From assembly GCA_026874595.1 (NCBI GenBank), contig CM049307.1:91975330-92039329 (forward strand): 64,000 bases of DNA. The letters run 5' to 3'. The notes below the pieces were generated by a model. The model was not told the origin of the DNA, ran no database searches, and saw nothing but the letters and a program-made list of their open reading frames with translations. This document shows, one piece after another, positions 22,524 through 35,239 of the stretch. The translations under genes were made by a program, and so were the position numbers. The DNA comes from Sipunculus nudus (taxonomy: Eukaryota > Annelida > Sipuncula > Golfingiida > Sipunculidae). The stretch's first letter is position 1. Each line of letters begins with the position of its first letter.

Positions 22524-24350
22524 ACCATCGAGAATGAGTCATCAGAAAGTATGTGCTGCAGGCGATGCAATTTTCCTAGGACCTATGAAATATTTTTAGC
22601 ATACAAACACAAACATATACAGGTGGACCTCTTCTTACAGAATTCTTATTTGTAAAACTTATTTTTCGGATTTTTAGGATAAAAATAGAAGTTCTGTATT
22701 GTTCATTAACGTACCACTGTCATGTAATTTTGTAAGTTTTTGCAGAACTTAATATATGAACACACGTTTAAGCCTGGAAAATCGTTTAGTAATTTTCATA
22801 TAGTAATATAGAAATAATATAAAATACACGAATTGTAAACCAGAAGGCAAAATTGCTTTATGAATCAAACTTATGTAAATACGAATAAATTTAAACCATG
22901 TTTAACTATGAAATCACATTTATGTGAACATAATATCTTAGTAGTACTCAAATTATACGATTAAAACTCTGTCAAACTTGTTTCAAAGGAATAATATGCA
23001 GACGAATAATTTTGAAACATGATTCACCATTTTAAACCCTGATATAAATGTGAATATGTAGCATTCACATTGATGAGCTTGTCAATACTTGTTATTTTAT
23101 TTTAATTTTATCGACAAAAAGAGCAATTTTCTCTTTGAACTTGAAAAAATTCCTTCATGAAAATAAATTTGATATAGTTGACGCTATCACAGAAACATTA
23201 ACGTTTTATTTGCTTATCTACATTACCTCTTTTCTGTTGACAAGAGAACTACTATCCAAACGTTTGGTGTTACTAAAGACTACCATTATGTACCATCAAT
23301 CTCCCCATAACTTTAACATGATACTCCTTTGCTAAAATAAAGGATAGAATGTCTAAATAGTACACCTAGAGATGGTCAGACGCTTAGGGTGTATTTTCTG
23401 TTACAATTATCCCCATAGACAGGAGAGAAACAACCAATGCTACGTTACAAGTCCTGCCCTTTCTGAACAACATTCAATATTGTAAGACAGTCTGTACCCG
23501 CGTACCTCTTGATGAAGTGGTATCGTATTTATTTCGTTTCTGTTCCTGGGTATTCTGCCATCATGCTATTTGTTTTAAGAGAGTACTTTCTAGTAATGAA
23601 AAGTTATGAGCTATCCAAAGCAAGAATCCTAATTTCGGTTTAATCCACATTAATTTGGTGTTCAGTAATACGAACATAATACGAAAGCTTGTATAAATTA
23701 TATTTCGATGAATAGAGTTTTTTCTCAATGTCATTTTTTCATTTGAAAGCTCAGTTGATATGATTGTGACAAAAAATGAATGTATAGAACAATTTGTTCT
23801 ATCAATAAACTGTGACTATTACTATTTGATTTACAGTATCATCTATGACGTGTTTGGCACATCAGTGAAAACCTTAATGACTGTATATCTAATACTAACA
23901 GAGACAAAGTCCAGGTAATTGTATGTGATTCCCCTGTCATACATTTCAAGAGTAATGTATTTGTCTGGATATTTTATTCTGGATATTCTGCGAACAGTAT
24001 TTACTGATATAGCCGCGGGTGTATATTGATATTTTTTTCATTATTATCATAAACAGGATGTTATCTATTAATCTGAGACCTACAGCTAGACTACTGTTTA
24101 ACAATCTTCCACAAGTCACGCACTTCATCTTCGTCATAATATTAATCAGGAATGAAACAATGCACTCTGACTATACATTTCTTATATTTGCCGTCAAAAC
24201 TTTAAATCAAAATGCCGAACCAATATTATTTAAAACATGTAATGACAGGATAACTTTTTTTTCAGAGTGTTGTATTTTTGCGGGAGTGCAGTTCTTTGTG
24301 GATAAGAAGTGGTACTTTATGCGTTAATGTGTTCGTACCTTGAATGAAGA
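22524..24350 (+). repeat. shared 3' flank of symporter copy 2
   Basis: Aligns with the flank of copy 1 and also with the orphan block at 31.9 kb: AAGTCCTGCCCTTTC, CGCGTACCTCTTGA, GCCATCATGCTATTTGTTTT, GAATCCTAATTTCGGTTTAA, TCTGAGACCTACAGCTAGAC and AATGCCGAACCAATATT. No gene is seen. Confidence 0.75.
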
Positions 24351-25500
24351 AATACCCTTCTTTTATGATATTATTTCTATTGTACAGGCACGCAATCCTA
24401 TAAATTTAAATGTTTCGATCATATCAAAAACTATTTGTTATCTCAGCCTGTTACAACCTGAATATGATCTTTTTTTTTTAAATTATGTCATTTAACAAAT
24501 GTCACCACATCTATCCATGAATTACCATATATATTGCAATATATAATTATAAACTGTATTTATTTTACATGGATTGTACTACTAATTAATATAACTAATA
24601 CGAGGCACTCTCCATGGCTCGGATGTTGGCGCTCGGTAGTCGGCAATATGCCCACTACAATATACAAAGAAAACGAAGTAGAGCACCAGGGACCATCATG
24701 AGCTGAATGAAGAGTTTTAGTTCAAATCCCTGCACAGATCTTAATGGATCCTTTTCTGATATCTGACGTTCATTAACACAATAAAATTCCATGGACCATT
24801 TATAAAAAAATAGGTCAGAAAACGCCTATCCCAACGCAGCCAGGCGATTTAGAAACTTGTGTTTATAACATGTCGGGGCCCGCCAAAATAATCATTCAAA
24901 CACATTCAACAAGGACATCTGTCGTCACTTCAGTCGAACAATATCCTTGCAAAAAGCGTTTTGCAGCTTCATTTTAACTTCCACATATATGCAAACAACC
25001 ACTTTTTGTTACATGGTGCTCTTGCTGAGAAACAAGCACGTATATCCGCCAGAGAGAAGTTAAGTTCCCTAACATGAATCATGTACTCATTAATATGAAT
25101 ATTGCAGTAATCACATAAATTATTTACAAAAGATAGGTGAATAGCTGTTATTAAAGAAAATTCATAAAACGCTAAAAACACCTTGACCTGGATATACGCT
25201 TGGGAAACAAAAATCGCTTCTGGTTCAATTTACTGTTATGATTAGGCAGCTGGATTTGTCCCCGAAATTCATTGGTTCGCTTCCTGTTTGGATCGTCCTC
25301 CGTGGTAAACCCCTTGCAAAAGTCTTCACCACAAATGAAAAGCAAACAGACGGTGTTTTCAGAAGTTACCAGAAATGTTTTCAGAAGTTACCAGAAATGT
25401 TTTCAGAACTCAGTTTAAGCATGCATCCCTGTGTTACTTAAACCACGTCGTATCTCGTCTTATATTTTTTTGGCCGTTCAATACAGTTTGTATATTTAAA
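24351..25500 (+). repeat. downstream duplication block, unit 2, with tRNA-like fragments
   Basis: Matches 32,535-33,620 (orphan unit) and 45,590-46,560 (unit 3): GGGACCATCATGAGCTGA, TTTTTAGTTCAAA, GGTCAGAAAACGCC, AGCGTTTTGCAGCTTC, GATTAGGCAGCTG and CCTGTTTGGATCGTCCTC. AGTTCAAATCC near 24,720 and TTGGTTCGCTTCC near 25,270 (GGTTCGAATCC in the unit 3 copy at about 46,333) resemble pol III B boxes, so tRNA-derived SINE remnants may be embedded. Confidence 0.7.
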
Positions 25501-26060
25501 GTGTCTTCGGCTTAAAGACATGTTCGTTTATTATCTACAAACGGTTAATCACAGCAATGTTGACAAAGGGGGAAAAACATGCAACCTAAGGTCATTGGTT
25601 GTATATATGCTGATGTTAAAAGATCCCTATTTGTAAAACGCCCTTTTCTCAACTCTGATTCGTTTAACTGTCCACCAGAAACCCTTGACGACCATAAGAT
25701 AGGCTACCGTGTGGTCTGACCGCGAAGATTAAACCTCCCAAAAACAAGGAAACGATGAAATCGCCAGAGGGTACACCGCGAATATTAAGACAACCACAAC
25801 AGTTGATGCATGGCTACAACGTGAATCAGTTTTATATATGATCCACCTGTTATTTACGAGGAAGTAATCTATCGTAGGCCGAAACAACAAACATTTTCGC
25901 GGCTCCCATTTTTCGTGAATCTTTTTTTTTTCTAATGAAGACCTGGTCCTTGGTAAAATTGCTAATTTGTGCTATTACAGAGTTTCCCTAAAATGATTCT
26001 TAAAGATATGGAAAATGGACTTAATTTATGAATATCATTTCAGGACCATTTCATGAATTT
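25500..26060 (+). repeat. duplication block shared with 35,240-36,340 and 49,960-50,040
   Basis: CTAAGGTCATTGGTTG, GGCTACCG-GTGG-TGACC, CGCGAATAT-AAGACAACCACAA, TGATGCATG and GGTCCTTGGTAAAATTGCT-ATTTGTGCTATT occur in the same order in the second block. No gene is seen. Confidence 0.7.
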
Positions 26061-26064
26061 GTTA

Positions 26065-26241
26065 CAGTGGAACCCCACAATTACGACCACCTTAGGGACT
26101 GGCAAAGGTGGTCGTAATTTGGGCGTGGTCGTATTTGTGAAACTCTAAGTTACCTGGATCGTATATTCGGGACCAAGAAAAGTGGTCGTAATTGTGGGGA
26201 TGGTCGCAATTGCGGGGTGGTCGCAAGGCGGGGTTCAACTG
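26065..26241. mobile_element. 177-bp Tc1/mariner-type MITE with TA target duplication
   Basis: CAGTGGAACCCC at the left is mirrored by GGGGTTCAACTG at the right, with TA directly outside both ends (26,063-26,064 and 26,242-26,243). GACCACC/GGTGGTCG motifs repeat inside. CAGTGGAACC ends with TA duplications are typical of pogo/Tigger-like Tc1-mariner elements. There is no coding capacity. Confidence 0.8.
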
Positions 26242-26539
26242 TATATATTTCTAGGCAAGCTGACGAAATTCCACGTATTGTATCTGGCCCGGCCGGTAAA
26301 GAAAAGAAACAATTTGCCCGCTCCTATCATATTTTGTTCGTTCCCACAATCCGTAGAACCACACGTTATGTGTAGCCTTATTATCTCACGTACTTGCCCA
26401 TATCAATCGTGGCCATACAGTTTGCAAATAAGATTGTAATTGGATAAATGAACCATTTTTGTAACAGTATTAACCGAAAATACTTTCTTTTCTCTGTAAC
26501 ACAGTTTTTATTGTAGAACAAGCCGGAAGGAAACGGCAC

Positions 26540-27260
26540 CAGTGTTATAAATCAACAAGAGGCTTGCCTGGTTAAAGGACTGGTATATTTGAGACATTTG
26601 CAAATTTTATATTACATCTGAAGGCCGAGAATGAAATTTTGATATCGAATGGAGATGATTTAAAAAGTGGCAATATCAAGAGAATCAAGCACATAGAAAT
26701 TAAAGGGACCTATTCAGATACCTCCCGATAATCCCTTAAACCTTTTATAAAATATATCAGAAAATGCCGATCCTATCGCACACAGGATGTTTGTTTTGCC
26801 CATATTCACGTGTTAGTTACAGGGAGAAATTCGCCAAAATAATCCAAACACATCTAACAAGGACACCTTGTGGCACGTTTTGCAAAGGGAGTTTTGCAGC
26901 TAGTAACCTTTTTGCTTCCGCACATATGCGACCAACCACCTTAGGTTATATTTTCTGTCAATATGGGCGCATGTGCCGTACGTGTTTACTAATGTCTACG
27001 GATAAACAAGCTCGTGCCGTCCCTCGCAGGAAGTACCTATCGTTCTTTAAATTGTTTCAGATTTAGCCAGAAATCAGATACATTCTACAGAAAAGGTGAC
27101 AGTTTTCTAAGAAAAGGTTCACGTGACATATGGAACATTCTAGGTGGTGTGATAGTTATTCAATTAGGCATACTATTTTTAATCATCATGCTGCTTTATC
27201 GGCATGTTATAGCTTTTGAACTCATTTTCCTCAACATGTGTGTAACGAAAGAATTGTAAT
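26540..27260 (+). repeat. dispersed repeats shared with 36,985-37,150 and 57,000-57,150
   Basis: 26,545-26,730 (AGAGGCTTGCC, CATCTGAAGGCCGAGAAT, AATCAAGCACATAGAAATTA) matches 37,007-37,140. 26,730-26,970 (GGAGTTTTGCAGCTAGTAAC, CCGCACATATGCGACCAAC) matches about 57,040-57,125 and the related stretch at 24,900-25,010. No gene is seen. Confidence 0.65.
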
Positions 27261-27432
27261 ATTATACATAAAAGTCGGGAGTGCAAAATAATATAGTCCC
27301 TCCATATTGTCAATCAAAAATACCGGATGTGTAAAATTAACTGAAATATATATAGCTGTCCAAAAATATATTTCGTATGAGCCATATACTGATATGGTGT
27401 TCAAAGGAATGGGAAAATGTACCCATCCACAC

Positions 27433-27454
27433 GGGGGGGGGGGGGGGGGGGGGG
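27433..27454. repeat. G22 homopolymer
   Basis: Unbroken G-run followed by AGGCGGGGGG. Nearby proline- or glycine-rich open frames are artefacts of it. Confidence 0.95.
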
Positions 27455-27629
27455 AGGCGGGGGGAGGCTGCCCGTTTACATATACAATGTACGTATATCG
27501 ACGGCCTATTCTCTGCAATCAGGAAATCTGCGAACAGGTGGCAGTGTTATTTGAAAGGCGCCGAGTTTGAATATTGATACAGGTACATGCAACAATCCAT
27601 TCACCGTCGTTTATTGGTTTTCTTTCACT

Positions 27630-27970
27630 CTTCAAGCATACACAAAGTTTTTTTTTTTATTTTTCTGATTGATGGCACACTTCATTTGTTTACAATGTGA
27701 TCATCATATATACATCAACAATAACTTGAAAGGTTCACACGTGGCCTTATAATGAACCTTGGTTTATTTATTTGTCTGTTCACCGGGGCATGATTCTCGC
27801 TGTATATATTGGTGCCTAAATATATTGATTCTTCGTAATAACATACAAACACAACATAACGTGATTATTTTGTAAATAACAACATGGCATGGTAAAATTG
27901 TAAAATCATTTCTTAGGTTCCTATCGACTAAATTAATTTTAAAACATATGGATAAATTAATAAAAAAAAT
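27630..27970 (+). repeat. duplication block, copy of 52,830-53,160
   Basis: GTGATCATCATATATACATC, AACCTTGGTTTATTTAT, CAGTTCAC/CTGTTCAC-GGGGCA and TATTGGTGCC occur in the same order in both places. This extends the similarity between the units of copies 2 and 3 to their far downstream edge. Confidence 0.7.
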
Positions 27971-28317
27971 AACTAGATGCATACAATGGCCAAGTGATCA
28001 TTGGAATCCTACCGACCACGGAACTGAGCCATCAGGGGCATCGGCCGAGAGGTGTACGTCCTTGGGAGTACGATCAAGGCCACAAATAAATATTAGGTGC
28101 AAATCTGTGACTTAGGACAAGTATTGGGCCCGAATGGCAATGGCCAATACCGAAACAGAAAATGGCAAAAACAACTTTAAAAAATTAAATTTGAATTGAA
28201 AATTTGACATTGGGGAGATGGAGGGAGGGGTAGGGGAGCTGACCTAAGTAGGTCAACCCACAACATCCAAGTACCCACTTTTGAGTATAGAAATAGACTC
28301 TTCATGCGGGGTGGCTC

Positions 28318-28318
<1 letters not shown>

Positions 28319-28350
<32 letters not shown>

Positions 28351-28392
28351 GTAATAATAATGATATAATTATAAAAATAATAATAATAATAA
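28319..28392. repeat. (ATA)n tract beside a CCCGTGG hairpin
   Basis: An imperfect ATA/TAA run is followed by AACTAGCTGCTCCCGTGGAA and TCCACGG. A trinucleotide tail next to a CCCGTGG stem resembles the 3' end of a LINE or RTE-type element. This is suggestive only. Confidence 0.6.
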
Positions 28393-28499
28393 CTAGCTGC
28401 TCCCGTGGAAAATCCACGGCTCTATCTGATGCATATTTTGTTATGAGCTGAAAGGAACTAAACGACGCATATTTTAATCCTAAGGTTTTTGCAGACACT

Positions 28500-29265
28500 T
28501 TTGTCATGTGTTTTACTTATATGATAAAAATACTATTTCTTCCAGAATTCTCCAGGAACACCCTCCCCCTAAATATCAAAATAGAAAGAAAAAAATATTC
28601 TATACTAGAAATCACACAAAAAATTATTTTGGAAAGAGACGTGAGGCATATACTGGGTGTACGAATTTTAAAGTGAGAAGATTTTTTTTCCGATAAACAA
28701 CATAGGTCCGACAGCTTCTTTGCTTGGGAAATATCGTAGATATAACGATTGCATAAAGAAGCATTTTATACCGTGAAATTATTTGAAAGATGCTTTGTAT
28801 TAGTTGAAGCTCAGGCGACATCGTAATACACGATGTTTATTCAGTGTAGTCAGTTGAGGGTATAGTCTAAGGCATGTTAACAGACACATGCGTTATTCGT
28901 ATACACATGCATATGTCGTTGAAGCCTCTTGTACGCGAAAGGTATAGCTGCCAATTTGAAAAGATAGGCCCAGAAAAATATATTCCAACAGTATTAAATT
29001 TTTGGTTTAATTTTGGTTTTTGGTAACTGTAAATTGTCACTGAATAAGCAGGTCTGATGCAAAATTGACAACTCTCCCAGATAAAAAGAAAGCAAGTAGA
29101 TATATTTCGATGACAGAATTTAGCAGAGAAACCACTTCAGCATTGGATCCTTGCATTGTCTTTCAGTATATTATGCAAAATGTAATAAACCGATTTTGCT
29201 GGAAAATTGTAGAGCGGTAGAGTAATACTGCATCCGTAATTCATTACATTTTTGGAGGTGATCGG
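28500..29265. other. intergenic, no gene seen
   Basis: AT-rich sequence without a recognised gene or repeat. Confidence 0.4.
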
Positions 29266-29269
29266 AATC

Positions 29270-30120
29270 ACCATAATTTTTTTTTTTAAGTGCCATAATC
29301 ACTATTTCACAAAGGAATAAGTGTAGGGGGCTATTCCTTTGTCCCCAAGTTGAAGCCGCCGAGTCGTATGCAGTTGTTCTGCCACTCGCCTGGTGAACAC
29401 GTGTTTCTGAACTATGACAATGTTTTACATGAAACGTGCACGTATTAACGAACGACTGATTAGTAGGTTCTTGTCGGGTTTCAACGTCCCCAAGAGATTG
29501 AGGACCCTTTGAAGTGTGTGCAATCCCCCCAACGGGCTTCCTTTCCCGGGCTTACTTTTAAAAAAACTTTTTTTCAAACAACCCATAAATCGGCCGAACT
29601 ATTAAACCATGGTTATCATGGAAAGATACTTTTGAATGTATAAAAATCGTTATACCTGTAAACCTATAAGACGATGATCGTGTAAAGGGTCTCAGCTCTT
29701 TGTGTTCACTCAACGGAAAAAATACTTCCTATTGAAAGATTCATGTGAACATGTGTTCCGCGCTTGAATTTAAAATCTTTAATTCCTTTTGACAGAGTAA
29801 AATATCTTAAGAGGCGATATAATGGCAATAGGGTTCAGTGGGGATTACAGGTCGCCTCCTGAAAAAGCGTGACAGGCGAAAAATGTTTTGCTGAACATTT
29901 TTAGAGGGTTAGGGTAAAGACATATCAATCACCACAATATATATTTTCTTATAAACCATCATGACAAAGGACTATTCTTTTTTCCCCGTGTGGAAGCCAC
30001 CCATTCGTATTTATTTGTTCTGCCACTCGCAAGGTGAACTTGTGTTACTGAAGCATGACAGTGTTCACACATGAGACGAATACACGTGAACATATGACTG
30101 ACATTAAAGGAGACTAGCAA
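29270..30120 (+). repeat. diverged direct repeat (29,270-29,470 and 29,930-30,120)
   Basis: GTTCTGCCACTCGC-GGTGAAC, GTGTTxCTGAAxxATGAC and CACGTxxACxxAxxxACTGA are shared in order, about 660 bp apart. The spacer holds a CAGGTCGCCTCC end (29,848) like the MITE at 10,362. No gene is seen. Confidence 0.6.
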
Positions 30121-30250
30121 ATACCCGTGCTACGCACGGTTTTGGGCGAACACAATCCGTATGGTGGTATGGGAAATCCACCGGAAATCCGAGGTATACG
30201 GAAAATCACACAAAATCTGATACGCTATTTATATATAGATCCATTATATA
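30108..30250 (+). repeat. short dispersed repeat, relative at 31,440-31,555
   Basis: ACTAGCAAATACCCGTGCTA then CGCACGG, and an end with TACGGAAAATCACA ... TACGCTATTTATATATAGAT. The second copy reads TACGGAAAATTACA ... TACGCTATTAACATATAGAT. It looks like the 3' portion of a dispersed element of unknown class. Confidence 0.55.
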
Positions 30251-31435
30251 TATGGTGTTATGAATAAACATCATATTGAAGCCAAGAGCTTGCACGGAGA
30301 ATTTTTCGGAGAAGTTGATATGATAAATAAAATAAATTTTATTTGAAAATATATACATGTATTATGTTGAAAATCGCTATTTAAAGTTGCCCTCCGATTT
30401 TTCTTGCGACAAAATGGCACCGTGTAAAAAGCTGGTGACACATCCCAACGTTTATTTGCATCCGATCATTGCATCCGTTCATCGCATCCATGTAAAAATA
30501 TTGGACATTATATATTCAATTACACATGACACATACCTCTGGCAACGATTATCAGGTGCGATCAACGCATGCATGCGTTTATCGCAGACCTTAAGTCCTG
30601 CTCATTTTTTTTGCAATGAATGCATCCGTTACACGCACATGGCGTGAAATCGGGGAATTAAAGTTCATTGAAGGGGAATAACTATAGGGAAACATCACTG
30701 AATCAATGAAAATTGCAACAATGAATTTGATGCAATAAAACGTGACATTTAAAGTGGAAGCAAAATAAAGCGATAATCACGGGCGCCAGGACAATTATTT
30801 TTGTGAGGGGGATGGGGTCCTATCCCATATAAATTTAATTAAAACATAATTATTTGTTATATATTACTGAAGTATCATTTAGGTTTACAGGCATTAATCT
30901 TGATCTGATAGGACAAAACGACTTATCGTCACCTGTTTGACGCTTGTTTGTGTTATGTGTTGCCTCATAGTTGCCGTCCTTTGATCGCACATGAAAGACG
31001 GGTGCGAAAAACCAAATGCGATAAACGCTGGTTTCAACTTTGTGTGACCTTTGAACACGATATTAGTCGCATGCGACTCGCTCATTTGTCAAAGGCCCTG
31101 GACCCGGTACGTGTGCATTTAAGCATAACAGGTCATGTAAGGGGGTCGCAGGTAGAAGCCCTTCTCATGCGATCCCTCGGTCACAGGAAGGGCAGCCAAA
31201 CAATTCTTTCAAAGGTATCCCTTTTAAGAAGGGGATTATTTCGGGCCGGAGACCGCGAAATGTACAAATAACCCAGATAGGGCCCCCGGAGTAAAACTCT
31301 GTCTAAGCATTACACACTCTATGGCCATTGTGTTACCGGACCCGAAGACAAAGAAAAGTGGAGCCCTCGGGGACGCAAGTATTAAAATTATTAATTATGC
31401 ACATAATACACAAATAATGCAAATAAAAGTTGGTG
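30251..31435. other. intergenic; short GCATCC-type repeats
   Basis: No recognised gene. At about 30,459-30,490 the words TTGCATCCGATCA, TTGCATCCGTTCA and TCGCATCCATG follow each other, a small degenerate tandem repeat. Open frames of about 100 codons here show no recognisable domain. Confidence 0.45.
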
Positions 31436-31555
31436 GAATCTCTTCGGACGTATCCAGGGCATATGTATGTCAAAAACCACGGCAATCTGTACGTTGTTAT
31501 CATAGGAGATACGGAAAATTACAAAAATCGTCTTACGCTATTAACATATAGATTC

Positions 31556-31900
31556 TGATGGAGGTCTGTACGCCCTGACTACAGATTCTAGTTTGTTATC
31601 AATTTAAAGATGTACTGGTGATATTTTTTTTATGTTTCAACGTCCCTACAGACAACGGATCTTAAAAAATATATGTGATGTCTGGGTGGTGCCTACTGTC
31701 ATAAAATTAAAAAAAAAAGCTATCCATGATATATACGCATGCAAATTTCAAGTGAATAAGTCCAACCACTGCAGTGATATGAGTAATTTTAACCTAAGGC
31801 AAACAAAAAGATGGACCCTGTGCAGAATGGTTGCAGGTGGCGCCACCAGTTTTGCCTATGAAAAAGAGCTACGTGAGATCTATACACATACAAATTTAAA
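31556..31900. other. intergenic, no gene seen
   Basis: Nothing recognised. Confidence 0.4.
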
Positions 31901-34150
31901 ACAATGTTAAGTTACTAATCCTGCCCTTTCGGAACAGCATTCAATATTATTAGACAGACTGTAGTCGCGTACCTCTTGAAGAAATGGTATCATATTTATT
32001 TCCTGTGTATTATGCCATCATGATATTTGTTTTAAGAGAGATCTTTCTAGTCATAAATAGTAACGAGCCATCCAAAACAGGAATCCTGATTTCGGTTTTA
32101 ATCGACTTTAATTTGGTGTTTCATAATACGAATATTAAACAAAAGATTGTATCAAATATATTTCCATGAATAGTGTTTATACAATGTGAATTATTTCTTT
32201 GATAGCTCAGTTGAATAGAATTTGACAAAATGAACAATATAGAAAAATTAACGGTGTCTTATCAATAAATCTGAGGCCCACAGCTAAACTACTGTTTGTC
32301 CTTTCTACCACGAGTCACGCACTTTTCTTCGTCCTGATTTTAATCAGGGAATGAAACGACGCACTCTCTGACTATACAATTCTTAGATTTACCGTCAAAA
32401 CATTAAATCAAAATACCGAACCAATATTGAATCGCGAATATGTTATGTCATGGGAACGTATGTTGTAATCTTGCGACAGGGCTGTTCTTGGCAGTTGCAT
32501 AAGAAGTGATAATTTATGCTTGAACGGGTGTGTACTTCCCCTGAACAAAGAATTGCCCTTCTTTTATCATTTGATTCCTATTTTACCGGCATGTAATTAT
32601 ATAACTATAAAAAGACATGATGTAAATTTTGTTATTTTGGTATGTTACGACCCGAATATAATCATTTTTTTTAAATTATGTCATCAGACAAATGTCACCA
32701 CCACTGTCCACACAGTACCATTCATAGGTCTATTGCATAACGTCAAAACAATATAAAACAGTAGAGCTTCAGGGACCATCATGAGCTGACTAACAATTTT
32801 TAGTTCAAAACCTTGCACAGATCTTAAAGGAGCCTATTCTGACATCTGACGTATATTAACCAACAAACATTCCCTGAACTTTTTATAAAAATAAGCCAGA
32901 CAACGCTGATCGCAACGCAACCAGGCAAAATTATTTATACCCTTGTGTTTATGACAAGTTGGGGCCCGCAAAAAAAATCATTCAAACATATTGAACAAGG
33001 ACATCTTTCATCTAGTTAGTCGAACAGTAATTTTGCAAAGAGCGTTTTGCAGTTTCCTTTCAACTCTTTACACCAGCCACCTTAGGTTACATGATTTTTC
33101 TCTTTGTCAGCATTGCTTTATTTACTAACGTCTTGTTCGGAAACAAGCACATGCATCCGTCACTGAAAGTTAAAAGAGCTTAATATCCTAGTGTGAATTA
33201 CATAATAGTATATTATTATGTACGAAGAGTATTCCAGTAATTACGTAAATTCTTTAGAAAAATTATAATAGCTGGCTTTAAAGAAAGATTAAAGAGAGCT
33301 AAAATAACCTTGACCTGGATATACGCTGGGCAACAAATGACGCTTCTTACACTTCTGGTTCAATGGGCTGATATGGTTACACAGCTCGATTTGTTAAGGC
33401 GAAGTTTGTTTGCTTCCTATCTGGACCTTCCTCTGTGAACACTTGCTAATAATTTTACTACAAAGGCGTGGCAAAGTTAAGCGTTTTCACACTGGGGGCG
33501 AGACGGTGTGTTCATAGGTTACCAGAAACGTATTCAGAACTCAGTTTCAGCATGCCTTCCCTTGTTTCCGACCACATGTCGTCTCCCGTTTTATATTTGG
33601 GAAGCCGTTCATTACGATTTGTATATTTGAAGATGCATAATGTCCTGGATATTTGAGTGAAATCCGCTGGAATACAAGACTATCGACCTACTGACATCAA
33701 TATTCTGTTCACACCATCGGCCCGCAAACATTAATATTTTGTTTATTTTATCGGCCCATCAGGAAACTTCCCGGTAGCCCGGTCCGCCTCTGAATTGGTT
33801 TGAGCAAGGTGTTAATTCATCCCTTCAAAAACAGTACCAACATTTATTTTAACTGAAGAGCCGTCTTTTTTATTTATTTCACTTTAAATATCACTTGCCT
33901 CTACAAGGTTATATTTATATGTCATAACTGGTGATTCTATGGCCATACATTAAATCTCAGAGTGTGTTATGAATATAAAAATACATATCGTAGCACTCTG
34001 GTGTTTTATGTATGAGAATCAGCGATCAATGTACTTTGATAACTTTATCAATATACCAGCATATAGAGACATGAGGAAGTTATCTAAATATGTTTCGTTG
34101 CTGCCTTAACTGTTGTGTTTATTTGACAGCAATAAAGTACAAACGACCCG
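31900..34150 (+). repeat. orphan duplication unit without a symporter gene
   Basis: Starts with CTAATCCTGCCCTTTCGGAA, matching the middle of the 3' flank of copy 2 (23,445 onwards), then follows units 2 and 3 in order through the TAGTTCAAA block to CACCATCGGCCCGCAAACAT and AATTGGTTTGAGCAAGGTGT (33,712-33,820). The last two occur also at 47,770-47,895 in unit 3. No symporter sequence precedes it. Either a gene copy was deleted or only the 3' part was duplicated. Confidence 0.75.
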
Positions 34151-34695
34151 TGATGGATTAACAATATGGGATATGTGAAGTGTACTTATAAACTTTCCAT
34201 GTGCTTCATGAAAAAAATATCAGATATCACATAAATAATCAATGACGACAATCGTTTCAGGAGGCAATGGGACAATTAATACCCCCCTAGGGCATTTACC
34301 CTCGTCAACTAACAATTTCCCCTCCCCCTCCCCCAGACAATCACCCCAGGCCAATTACACCCAAGACACCTCCCCTCCACTACCCCACCCCCAAACCACC
34401 TGGTCATTTACCCGCGAGGTAATAATCCGCTGGATTCAAACTATGGGATATGGGAAGTGTACCCATTAACTTTCCACGTGCTTCATAAAACAAATTATCG
34501 ATTTCTCATAAACGATCAAAGACGACAATCGTTAATGGCGACAATGGGACAATTAATTATCCCCAGGACAATATCTCTCAACAACTAACTCCCGGACAAT
34601 CCCCCCCCCCCCCAGACAATTACACCCGAGACACCTCACCTCCACTACCCCAAACCCCCCGGTCATTTACCCCAAAGATAATAATCCGCTGGACA
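34150..34695 (+). repeat. about 285-bp tandem pair, third partial copy at 48,195
   Basis: GGGATATG-GAAGTGTAC, ACTTTCCA-GTGCTTCAT, GACGACAATCGTT and CAATGGGACAATTAAT recur after about 280 bp. Both copies end in pyrimidine-rich tracts with ACACCTC and CCTCCACTACCCC. A single relative lies in unit 3 (48,195-48,300). Confidence 0.75.
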
Positions 34696-34699
34696 GTTA

Positions 34700-35235
34700 C
34701 CTGTTCTTCGGAATAAAGCGTGTATAATTATATTTCCAATATTTTAAGGTGTAAAAGAGGGGCATGCGTTTGGTGACCCCTCTTAGTACACCCCTGATTG
34801 GCCACAAAATAACAGCGGTCTACATACAGACACATATCGGGCGTGTATCCAGGATTTTCTATGCAGGAAGAGGCCTTCACCAAGGGGATGTCCATTCCTT
34901 GTCCCGAAACAGGGTGCGATTTCCCGGTATTTAAAGATTCAGCTTGATAATGTTAACTGTTAAGAACCAAATTCATCTAACAAATATCGACCATGGCCTG
35001 TTCATATATTCAAATAAACTTCGGTTTTATATGAAGCATAAATAATGAGCATTTGGAATTTTCATAGAACATAATTTAGGTTATTACCGTAGGTACGAAA
35101 TCCGAGCAAATATTCTGAGGTAGTTAATAGCTATTAATCTACCTTTCCTATAGAATTTATATGATTTCTGGCTTACTCTCCATACATACTAATCGACTAT
35201 TAATGAATTAATTCGAGTCAGAAATTTTGACGGAT
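34700..35235. other. intergenic, no gene seen
   Basis: No recognised gene. TATCGGGCGTGTATCCAGGAT with the following CAGGAAGAGGCCTT (34,836-34,878) resembles 49,300-49,345, so the block is again shared with unit 3. Confidence 0.5.
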
Positions 35236-35239
35236 GTTC

